This document shows, piece after piece, positions 47,992-56,860 of a DNA stretch of 64,000 nt. The translations under genes and the position numbers were made by a program. A model generated the notes under the pieces. It was not told where the DNA came from and did not search any database. It saw only the letters and a list, made by a program, of their open reading frames with translations. The DNA comes from Cymbidium sinense (Eukaryota; Streptophyta; Magnoliopsida; Asparagales; Orchidaceae), in NCBI GenBank assembly GCA_021442155.1, contig CM038216.1:158023983-158087982 (forward strand), written 5' to 3'. Numbering within the stretch: the stretch's first letter is position 1; each line of letters opens with the position of its first letter.

Positions 47992-48265
47992 CTTCATCAT
48001 TATATGTTATCTCACAAGCTTACTCTCATCTCACGGATCGATCCGCTGAAGTACTTGATGACAAGACCAGCATTGATAGGTCGCTTGACAAGATGGTCAG
48101 TATTGCTTTTGCAATTTGATATCACATGTGTTCCACAGAAAGTAGTGAAGGGATAAGTCTTAGCAAATTTTCTAGCTGCACATCCCATTCTGACGGACTT
48201 TTCTCTTAATGATGATTTGTCCGATGAGCAAATTAGATTCATTCATGAAAGAGAAAAATCATAAA
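47992..48265 (+). pseudogene. Element B: RNase H fragment
   Basis: LTLISRIDPLKYLMTRPALI, then GRLTRWSVLLLQFDITCVPQ and HPILTDFSLNDDLSDEQ match element A at 1829-2050. The N-terminal two thirds of the domain are absent. One stop interrupts it. Confidence 0.65.
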
Positions 48266-48267
48266 TT

Positions 48268-48720
48268 TGGGAAATGTACTTTGATGGAGCCTCATCGATC
48301 AAACAAGTCTAACATCCAAATTTTCCAAGAGCAAGAGCAAGAATCGACATCATCTTCATAACACCAAAAGGAGGGATAATGAGACGATCATATGGATTGA
48401 CTGAGCCAAGAACTAATAATGAAGCTGAATATGAAGCATTAGTGGCAGGTCTACAAGAAGCTATTTTCATAGGCATTCAGAACTTGCATATTTTTGGCGA
48501 TTCTCAGCTTATTATAAATCAAGTACTTGACATCTATAGAATCAACAAGCTTGAGTTAGGTTTCTATCACAAATGAGTTCTTGAGCTTATGAACGAGATA
48601 TCAAATATCACACTAACTCGAGTCTCTCGATCCGAGAATAGTAAAGTCGATTGCTTAGCAAAATTAGCTAAGAAAATGGCAAGTATGAATCGTGATTTTG
48701 TCATGATCCGTATATTTACT
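48268..48720 (+). pseudogene. Element B: additional (archaeal-type) RNase H
   Basis: The sequence gives IWEMYFDGASSIKQ, then TEPRTNNEAEYEALVAGLQE, LHIFGDSQLIINQVL and SRSENSKVDCLAKLAKKMAS. The catalytic Asp, Glu and Asp (YFDG, NEAEYE, GDSQ) and the final Asp (KVDCLAKLA) are all visible. Stops at the HPNF and FYHK positions disrupt it. This domain assigns the element to the Tat/Ogre lineage. Confidence 0.7.
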
Positions 48721-48759
48721 TGACGAGTTTTAAAGCCAGTAAGTATAAATCCCCGCAGG

Positions 48760-50165
48760 CAGAGGGGTTAACAAATTTGACCCAACAGGATGCGACTTAG
48801 GTTGCTTCTCATACTCCCCAAAATCAACAAGAAGTTGAACCAAGAATAACTAAGAATGACATTACCTCAGAAAAGTAGTATGAAGCTTTTATTATAGAAG
48901 AGCCACATGATTGGAGGCAACCCTTCATCGACTACTCTAAAGAAGGCAAATTATCAAGTAATAAATCACTGACAGGTCAAATCGAAATAAGAATGCTACG
49001 CTATTCTTTCGTCAACAACACTTTATATTGTAGATCCTTTGAATGAATATGGCTACGATGCCTAGATGTAGATGAAGCTAGCAAAGTGATGGTTGAAGTT
49101 CATGAAGGACTTTGTGGTGCACATCAGTCAAGTCCCAAGATAGCAATAAGGATCAAAAGGATGGGTTATTATTGGTCATCTATGGTGAGAGATTGTATTA
49201 ATCACGTTAAGAAGTGTCATGAGTGTCAAGTACATGGGGATCTCATCCATCAACCTCCAAATCCATTACACCCAACAATAGCATCCTAGCCATTTTAATG
49301 TTGAGGTGCATATGTAATTGAACCAATCGATCCACTATCATCAGCTAGAAATCACTTCATTTTAGCAGTGACTAACTACTTCTCTAAGTGGGCTGAGGCT
49401 ACCCCATTTAAAGAAGTTACTACTGACCGAGTGATTAACTTCTTTGCGCATAATATAGTCTATAGATTTGGAGTGTCACGCCAAATAATTTTTGATAAAG
49501 ACACAGCTTTTAAAAGTACAAAGATTTATAGATTCGTCGATCGACACAAAATTGATTGACGATATTCTTTATATATAATCCAAGAGCAAATAGTTTGGCG
49601 GAGGCCTTCAATAAAATATTAGTCAAACTGCTCAAGAAGATTCTCACCAAAAATAAGAGAGAATGACATACCAGGTTAGTAGAGGCTCTATGGGAGTATC
49701 GAACTACCTACAAGATGTCAACTAAAGCCACTCCCTATTCATTGGTATTTTGAACTGAAGCAGTTCTTCTGCTTGAAGTTGAGTTGCCTTCACTTCGAGT
49801 TGCCATCTAGTGTAATCTAACTGAAGATCAAAATACTTGTCTGAGAATGGAGGAACTCAACACGTTTGATGAAGTTAGATTACAAGCTCATCAAAATCTA
49901 GAAGTCTATTGAGCAAAGATGTCTAGGGCTTTTGACCATATGGTGCAGCCTCGAACACTTCAAAAAGGAGAATTGGTCCTGGTGTTGAGAAGGCCAATTA
50001 TTCCTAATCAAAAATTTGGTGGCAAATTTGAGCCTAACTAGGAAGGCCCTTTTGTCATTAAAAAAGTGTATCAATGAGAGGCATACCAACTCATCGACCT
50101 AAAGGGTGAAAGGCCAATGCCACCAATTAATGGTCAATACTTGAAAAAAGTATATACATGATAAA
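48760..50165 (+). pseudogene. Element B: integrase with catalytic Asp replaced
   Basis: The zinc-binding part (VHEGLCGAH, then KKCHECQ) is open at 49,086-49,289. The core follows with AVTNYFSKWAEATPFKEV at 49,365, where the expected catalytic Asp (TDYFSKW) is Asn, then GVSRQIIFDKDTAFKSTKIY (second Asp kept) and NSLAEAFNKILVKLLKKI (Glu kept). The C-terminal half continues with ATPYSLVF, VLPLEVELPSLR-like text and KFEPN...GPFVIKKVY to a stop at 50,160. Several stops and one lost catalytic residue make it inactive. Confidence 0.75.
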
Positions 50166-50184
50166 TACATTCTCGAGGTACAAT

Positions 50185-50480
50185 AGAAATCCCCCTGCAA
50201 GACAGGGGGCATTTTTTTTAGTATATCTATTTAGGTTGACATCGTACTTCATGCCGAGATCCCAAAATAAACATACTCCAGATGAAGAACTTTTTCATTA
50301 AAATTCCCCTGTTAAACAGGAGACATTTTTAGATTTTTATATACAGATAAAATCAATGTTGTATGTTAAAATCCCCTTTAGAGTATATCAATTCAAATAT
50401 GAATATATTTATATATTTTCATATAGAAAATTCTCTTAAATGTACTTTAGAATTCTCCCTACAAGATAGGGGCATTTGTT
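50185..50480 (+). repeat. Repeated hairpins resembling the polypurine tract
   Basis: CCCCCTGCAAGACAGGGGGC at about 50,191 forms a 7-bp stem with a five-base loop and is followed by ATTTTTT. Variants follow: CCCCTGTTAAACAGGAGAC with ATTTTT near 50,306 and CTCCCTACAAGATAGGGGC with ATTTG near 50,455. The tail GGGGGC-ATTT resembles the real polypurine tract GGGGGGCATTTG at 55,424. Interleaved are repeats of TTGACATCGTAC or TTGACATCGTAT. Confidence 0.6.
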
Positions 50481-50599
50481 TAGTTTATATTAAGTTTATT
50501 TGAGTTGACATCGTATCATAAGACTAGATCCTCAAATATATTTTGATTCAGGTTGACATCGAGCATTATGCCGAAATCCCTGAATATATCTATAATTAT

Positions 50600-52110
50600 C
50601 ATTATTAAGTTACATGTTCTTGCAGGAACAAAAAGAATATATTTCTATGTAGGAAAGAACAACCCTAAATGTCAAAAAGTCTATCTCTCATATTTGCCAA
50701 ATTTTGGAGATCAAGTCAGAAGAACTTCTGATTTCAGAAGCTTCAACCAATTAAGTTGGAGAAACATCAATCTCTACATCCTAAAGTCAAAGACACAAAT
50801 AGGTTCTAAAGGTCGGACTCAACAAGCCCACAAATGGCCGAGTTGTTGACGCTCCCTCAACACAATTAAAGAAAAGGCGCGGTGAAAGAGCCCTCATTCA
50901 TCGCTTTGATGACAAAATCACCAACCCACTACGGCTTAAGTCGAAACTCGGTAGGTTCTAAAGAACCAAAAATATGGCCGAATCGACACTCCTCTCTCAA
51001 CAAGTCGTAAGAAAAGGCCACTGAAAGAGCCCCCGTCGGTTCAATGACGGCTCAATCTCAAATCGATCCGACGTGATTACAAGCAATTACGATCTAAGAG
51101 ATCTTTCTACTTGATCGATAAATCAAGGCAATCTGAGAAAACACTCAATTCAAGGCTACCTTAAATTAATCTATATATAACCCGCAAGGTGATATCTCAA
51201 TTTATTCGTAAGTGATCTGATTAAGCTCATAACACAGATCAAAGCCAATCTCCTCATTGAGTCTGTCAAAGCAGAAAGCACAAGATCGAGGAATTAATTC
51301 TATAGTTCAAACAAAGCCGATGGCTGAACTAAAGGAATTTCATGCTTATTCAGTCTGTTAAAGTACACGTTGTTAGACTAATAACTCAACATTGATCATA
51401 TATAACCTGGAAGGCAGAGTCATCAGTATGTACCCTTCAATGAATCCATCAAAGCAGCAAGCACAGGGTTCATGGAGTGCATACACTTCTTGACAAGTCA
51501 ATAGGGATAAATCAGGTCATTCCTTCATCAAGTTTGTCAAGCTCAAAGCTAGGATAGAAGGAATTTCAAATTAAACACGGATAAATCGATTCCCTAACGG
51601 AGTTCTTCATCAAAACAAGCAGATCAATTCCTCCATCAAACCCAACCAAGCATGAAGCTAGGATCGGAGGAGGCTCAAATCTACAATGACATAAAAGAAA
51701 GAGATCTTCAGCAAAGCCATTGAAGCAGATAGTAGATTGTACAAGAACTATTATCCATCCAACAAGTCAATTCTGACAAGTTGGTCAATCCCTATCATTT
51801 AGCATGTCCTGAATAAGGTAACGTGCTAATGATAAATCCTGTCAAAGCTTCGTAAGCTATTGCAATCAAAGATGAAATGATCCAAGTCCTGTAGCCAGCA
51901 CACAAGTTAAACCCAAAGCACAAAGCATGCAAATCAAGCCTAGAGGACAAATCAAAGCTGATCTTCTCATCAAATCCCCAAAACCAAAAAAGTATAGAAG
52001 TAATAGAGGAATGATGATGTCCACTAATACAACAAGATGATACATGACTGATAAAAAAAAGAGTATCTCATGGGAACCTAGTGATCCTGCTTGAATAAGG
52101 CTAAAGCTGT
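50600..52110 (+). other. Element B: non-coding 3' region
   Basis: Two diverged units of about 150 bases (50,800 and 50,955) share GGTTCTAAAG, AAATATGGCCGA or AAATGGCCGA, CTCTCAACA or CCCTCAACA and GAAAGAGCCC. The remainder consists of AAGCAGAAAGCACA/AAAGCTAGGAT-type words without a coding frame. Confidence 0.45.
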
Positions 52111-52118
52111 TGCTAACT

Positions 52119-52655
52119 CTAGCGCAAAGCATCAAGTGCTCTAGTCAAAGCTGCCTTTGCATCTACCATAGCCACTGGCGTAGGCGGTAGCGGTGTTGTT
52201 CTGCTCACTTCGAGCTCTCTATCCGCTCCAAACTCTCTGATCTTGGCAGTCAATCTATCTAACTCAGAAAAAGCATCTATTGAATTTCGATGATCATGTC
52301 GTAGAGCCTCAGTAGTCTCCTCGAACTCATCATGTGCTAGGTCAGCCATCTCCCTACGGCGTGATGCTCTGCTCACGTAAAGTGCTGGGCCAATACAAAG
52401 TGATCTCATCTGGTGGATCAAGAACTCTACGTCTCTATAAAGAGTCTCCAGATACCTGAGAACCTGCTCCTCCAAGCTAGTATGAGTTAAAAGATCCAAA
52501 GCGGTGTTCGCATAAGATGTGAAGCTGTACAGTGACTCTGGTGAGTCCAAGGTAATTTGTGAAACAATGTCCCTCAAAAACACCAAGCCGCAATCCTGCA
52601 TGCTCCTCACGTGGATTTGGCCTATAGGGATATCGATGGTAGATCTCGGACTCAT
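52119..52655 (-). CDS. Element B: antisense open frame 1, unknown protein
   Basis: A clean frame of 178 codons, antisense to the element and the longest open frame of this region. It is acidic and rich in Leu, Glu and Arg, with likely helical stretches (SLEEQVLRYLETLYRDVEFL, EFEETTEALRHDHRNSIDAF, ALTRALDALR). I do not recognise the protein. Some Tat-lineage elements (for example Grande) carry an antisense gene between pol and the 3' LTR, and this one lies exactly there. Upstream, separated by a T-rich stretch with GT near 52,763 and several AG (TTGCAG at about 52,678), lies the frame at 52,659-53,048, so an intron is possible. Confidence 0.45.
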   Translation of the reverse strand: MSPRSTIDIPIGQIHVRSMQDCGLVFLRDIVSQITLDSPESLYSFTSYANTALDLLTHTSLEEQVLRYLETLYRDVEFLIHQMRSLCIGPALYVSRASRRREMADLAHDEFEETTEALRHDHRNSIDAFSELDRLTAKIREFGADRELEVSRTTPLPPTPVAMVDAKAALTRALDALR

Positions 52656-52658
52656 AAC

Positions 52659-53048
52659 CTACATCAAGCACTGCAAGGAATAAATAAAAATAGTCAACAT
52701 AAAGCAAAGATGTAAATGTACAGAAGTGCAACTAAAGAATAAAGAGAGGAAGAAAGTACATGAACATGGTGAATCCGGCTGAACTGGTGTATCGTAAGCG
52801 ATGTAATCCTCGATGACCCTCACTATCTGATAAGCTCCAAGGCTATGTGCTGGCACAACAAAAATCCTTTTGGGCACGAGATCTCTCACCTCAGAAGTCT
52901 CACCAGGACAATGGGCAAAGTCAGGCTCAGTATAGAAAAGTGGCTCCACATAAGGACTAGCAAAATCTGAAGTGGCAATATAAAAGGCCAGCACACACGA
53001 CAGCTCAACTCTAGAGTCCTTAATAATATCTCCAGTGCTACTTGACAC
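52659..53048 (-). CDS. Element B: antisense open frame 2, unknown protein
   Basis: 129 open codons starting MSSSTGDIIKDSRVELSCVL with SPYVEPLFYTEPDFAHCPGE and YQIVRVIEDYIAYDTPVQPD. The last part (CTFFLSLFFSC and on) is T-rich and probably intronic; the coding part may end near 52,765. It is probably another exon or broken part of the same antisense gene as 52,119-52,655. No family recognised. Confidence 0.35.
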   Translation of the reverse strand: MSSSTGDIIKDSRVELSCVLAFYIATSDFASPYVEPLFYTEPDFAHCPGETSEVRDLVPKRIFVVPAHSLGAYQIVRVIEDYIAYDTPVQPDSPCSCTFFLSLFFSCTSVHLHLCFMLTIFIYSLQCLM

Positions 53049-53619
53049 CTATGACACTTCATCAGAAGTCATAAACTATTATGGTAGTGGACTCGTGGCA
53101 CAATCAACAACCTCGAGCAGTCTATAGTCACGCTTCTATATAAAAGGTGAAGAAATCTCATAGTAGAATTCCCGACTCACTATGAGGAGTGGTGTCCTCA
53201 ACTCTAACCTGCTCATCAACTAGCACATCTGTCATGAATCAAATTAAAATATTAGATACACTAGATGTATTTTAATGATACAATGAAGAAGATGACAGAA
53301 GTATAGAAGGAGAGAAGGAGAGTGATCATACCTCTAGTACTGCTATCTCCTGCCAATGGTGATCAATGATGGGTCCTCTGATCTTGAGAAATTCCCAAAG
53401 ACCTCACTCTACCCTTATATCTCTTTATGCCATGCTCTAAGAAAGGACCAAAAGACAATCGTACCCAAGTGAGATGAGTATAACTAACCCCCATGTGGCT
53501 CTGTGAAGGAGCTATCCGAAAATGAGATACATTACCAAGTCTCAGTAAATGTAGCCAAACTATAGAAGCAGCATAATAGCATGTCTCAAGAGGTATTGCC
53601 CTAGTCTTCCTGACATCTA

Positions 53620-54402
53620 CTATCCCTGGGATGAATGGTCGACCGTCATGAGGTGTACACTGAGAAAATTCAAACTATCATGTGACACACGATTGGGTTG
53701 GTAGCCCTCGATAATTGACCGACCTATAAAACAACCGACAGATATCGAAAAGTACTCGACTACTCTCAATGTCCGTCGACTATAAAGTAGTGAGGCTCTA
53801 CCACTCTCATTGAAGCCATTGGTAAGATTAGTCTCTTTCAAGTCAGGTGGCAAACCAACTGTATCCGGTTGGTGAACTAGCAAGAATTAATCTCTAACCA
53901 AGTGAGGTACAAAGAAGAATAGACGTATTCGATCCCTCTCAAAGGTAGATGATGCTCAGTACAGATGAATAACTGTGGGATATCCTCACTTTGAAAAGTA
54001 TGTTGTGTACTCGAAACATGCAGAGGCTCCATGTATATGAAGGTGAATCCAAGCATATAAGTAATACCAAGGCAATGTAACATCACGACTACCTAATGAA
54101 TCTGCCTCAGAAATTTCCCCAAGAACTCTGTAAACTCTAGTTAGTACTGTTGGAGCTAATGAGATCCGCTCACCTCATGAAATTTTGCTGGCTGCTAATA
54201 GAACACCTAAGCATATAAACCTATCTGTAATCAGTAGCACAAAGATGCAGAGGCAAGTAGCTATGAACCCTACCAAGAGTAACTCCTCGCTCAAATCCTG
54301 TATAACTAGAGAAGAGTGCCCAACTGGTAAAGAAGGCTCTACAGTATCCTCAGACAAATTACTGACATCTGATACTCCCAATCCAAAAGGATCATGTAGC
54401 AA
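53620..54402 (-). pseudogene. Element B: antisense open frames 3-5, broken
   Basis: Three adjoining minus-strand frames (53,883-53,620; 54,086-53,877; 54,402-54,175) of 69-87 codons use codons like a decayed gene and share the direction of the frames on both sides. No motif is recognised; stops separate them. Confidence 0.3.
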
Positions 54403-54664
54403 TACGGACTCCTCAGATAAAGCATGCTCCTATAAGAAACTCCGAATCCATGTACTCATGGGAAGTGTAGCACGTGAGCACCTAGAGTACCCCGAAGCTT
54501 TGAAAGTTTGGTGGTCATGGCTCAAGAGATCAATATAAGCTGGTGACATAGCTAATCACCTTTGGAGTCACAAGATTGTGAGAAATAACTCCTCATCGTG
54601 GAACACAGTAGTGGTAACCAAACACTCACATCAGAAGTCCCAAAGTGTGATCACTCCTCCGAGC

Positions 54665-55285
54665 CTATCCAACATGTGTTGCAGTTACTGTCCCAAAACT
54701 CTGCAACTTCGTAAGCCCAAGAAGGGGAATGCCACTAAAATCAAATATAGACACATACACTACCTCATAAATACCAGTTGTCCGTAAGGTGTCTCTGTGA
54801 GCCTGCAAAATGTACCTAGCCCATGTGACATATCCACGAGGAAGACTAGGGATCCTGCCAACGGATGAATCTTGAAGCAAGTCTAATGAGCTCAACTGTA
54901 TCTGACGGTGGCTCAAAAGTCTAGACTATCTCGTGCTCAATCTTTGTCGGCGGTAAAATATCACAATATCGGACTGAAGCTCTTGTGCCATCCAGAGGAT
55001 TGTAGTTCCCACATTTCAGCTTAATGGTAGCCACCCAATCTACTGGATCCTCAGAAGCAAGAGAGTTTGAAGCATAGTCAGGAAGCAGGGGGGATCGTGC
55101 AAAGAAACCCCTATAAAAATCACGTCCTCTCTCAACATGTCGGTATGCTGCTTGATCGTATCCTTGATATCGGCATCTTCACGAGGATCATGTCTATCAA
55201 TCTCCAGCCAAATAGCCTCTTTGCTAGGCTCACTAGGAGACAAGTTGTCATATCTCCTCCAAGCAAACATCCTCCTGTTAAATGA
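54665..55285 (-). pseudogene. Element B: antisense gene, N-terminal part
   Basis: The frame 55,270-55,040 begins MFAWRRYDNLSPSEPSKEAI and runs through HDPREDADIKDTIKQHTDML; the sequence before it contains a start context about 160 bases from the polypurine tract. The frame 54,916-54,665 starts after a stop, in LSSLDLLQDSSVGRIPSLPR. Direction and position suggest that this is the start of the antisense gene whose end is at 52,119. No known domain could be assigned with confidence. Confidence 0.35.
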
Positions 55286-55418
55286 TTAAAGAAAATGCAT
55301 ATAAGAATTCAGATGAAAGTATGACAACACAAAAACAAAGAGACAATAAAAAAAGCTACACTAAGGAGCCGTAAATTAGCTCGCAATAAATACGATCCGC
55401 ATTATGCACGTATCATAT

Positions 55419-55433
55419 TTATTGGGGGGCATT
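55419..55433 (+). other. Polypurine tract of element B
   Basis: TTATTGGGGGGCATT is directly followed by the LTR start TGTTGACCC at 55,434. A G run before the 3' LTR is where plus-strand synthesis starts. Confidence 0.7.
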
Positions 55434-55566
55434 TGTTGACCCTGGTATCCTATTTTTCTTTTGAGAATAAAAAAATAAAAGAGAAAAAAAATAATAGTGT
55501 GTAAATATATTTATACTGTTTTATATAAATATATATAAAATATATATATATATATATATATTATAA

Positions 55567-55650
<84 letters not shown>

Positions 55651-55710
55651 ATATATTACCGTTGTATGCAATAAAAGAAAAAAATATTATATTAGTTTGT
55701 ATAATAAAAA
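55434..55710 (+). repeat. 3' LTR of element B, truncated
   Basis: It matches 43,641-43,890: TGTTGACCCT, then GAGAATAAAA, TAAATATATTTATACT and ATATATTACC(A)GT. In this copy the AT-rich part has grown to long (AT)n arrays (55,537-55,645). After about 55,710 homology to the 5' LTR is lost. Confidence 0.7.
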
Positions 55711-55711
55711 A

Positions 55712-55714
<3 letters not shown>

Positions 55715-55779
<65 letters not shown>
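55715..55779. repeat. (AT)n microsatellite
   Basis: About 32 AT units at the point where the 3' LTR of element B breaks off. Confidence 0.9.
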
Positions 55780-55780
<1 letters not shown>

Positions 55781-55789
55781 AAATAAAAA

Positions 55790-56470
55790 TAGAAAGAAAA
55801 AAAAAGGAGATTTCTCATTGTTTGCGGCCAAGACAAATTCGTAAGCTTTGTTTCTCACAAAAGCGGAAACTCTCATTCGTCTCCTTAAAAAAAGTTCTTT
55901 GAGACTGCTCGTTTAATTTTTTAGTTTTGATTTTAAAATCATGAAAATCAATATTTATTTGTTGTTTGAATAAGATGCTTTCTTAACCTGCGTTTTAGTG
56001 AAAACTCCGTTTTACCCCGATTTCAGAAAGTGAAAGGAGAACTCCTTTCACTGTGCTCTCCATTGTTTCAGAAAGGAAATGTCGTAATTGCCCCCCCCCC
56101 TACTACCACATTGTTTCAGAAAAGGAAATTTTAATATTATTGTAATAAAATTTGAAACTTATTTGATTCATATTATTATAAAAATAATCCTCATAATTAA
56201 TTTGTGTTTGATAAATATATTTATTTAATTTAACTGATAGCAAAAATTTTTTTGACAATATTTAATTAGATGGTGCAAATATTTTTGAATAGCTAAAATC
56301 TTTTAAATTCATAAATACTGCAGAGTGCTTTCTCTGAAAATGAGATGGGAGCTTTTGGTCATTTCATATTTTAAATTAAATTCGGGTCAATTTAAATTAT
56401 AAAAAGTAATTTTTATTCAAACAGTGAACCTAAACTTTTCAAAGATATACTGAATGATAGCTTTTTTCCT
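55790..56470. other. Gene-free junction between elements B and C
   Basis: AT-rich sequence with repeated TTGTTTCAGAAA(A)GGAAAT (56,065 and 56,110) and a C run at 56,090. It may contain a MITE related in wording to 13,750-14,085, but no terminal repeats were established. Confidence 0.3.
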
Positions 56471-56647
56471 GAAGAGGCTTGATCATGCCTTCCTAGTCGA
56501 AGGTTCAAGCGAGTTGTGGCATTCAAAAGTATGACTAAAACTTTCTCCCCAGTGACGGTTCTTTTCATGACTGTCACCTCAGAATGACCCAATCATTTGA
56601 ACACTTAGGTTCTCCTTCAAGAAACCTCTGTCGTAGTAGCGACCATT

Positions 56648-56764
56648 CTAGTTGTCCTCCTCCCCAATTTGGATGGTAGCTCTAGCATCTCCAGTTTTGA
56701 TTACATCATTAGCCAGACAGATGCTGACACTATGACATAGTTTCATGATGAACGGTGTGTTCAT
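56648..56764 (-). pseudogene. Element C: ORF1 N-terminus
   Basis: A frame of 38 codons, MNTPFIMKLCHSVSICLAN followed by DVIKTGDARATIQIGEE, then stop. It aligns with the ORF1 starts of elements A and B. Degraded ORF1 text continues to about 56,480. Confidence 0.6.
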
Positions 56765-56843
56765 TTTTTATTTTAAATTTTCAAATATTTTATTGCTATT
56801 ATAGCATGTATATGACTAGCCGAAGATGGAAAGAGAATCATGT

Positions 56844-56860
56844 CCCCAATAGAGTCGCCA
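56844..56860 (-). other. Primer binding site of element C (tRNA-Arg type)
   Basis: CCCCAATAGAGTCGCCA on the plus strand corresponds to the 3' end of tRNA-Arg including the CCA, with small changes. Eight bases separate it from the LTR end, as in elements A and B. Confidence 0.75.

Larger units (their letters stand above)
43641..55710 (+). mobile_element. Element B: Tat/Ogre-type Ty3/gypsy retrotransposon, rearranged
   Basis: The plus-strand order is 5' LTR (43,641-46,141), PBS, ORF1 with internal duplication, an integrase C-terminal piece, RNase H, second RNase H, integrase, hairpin repeats, antisense open frames (52,119-55,285), polypurine tract and the first 300 bases of the 3' LTR. Gag, protease and RT are missing. 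LTR starts (TGTTGACCCT) agree at 43,641 and 55,434. It is defective; the second half of the 3' LTR is lost. Confidence 0.75.

Noticed and set aside
54185..54538. Plus-strand frame of 117 codons in element B
   Set aside because: It overlaps the series of antisense frames, carries no motif and has no neighbours in the same direction; chance is more likely, though not certain.
55511..55876. 121-codon frame of Ile/Tyr repeats
   Set aside because: It encodes only the (AT)n arrays of the truncated LTR.
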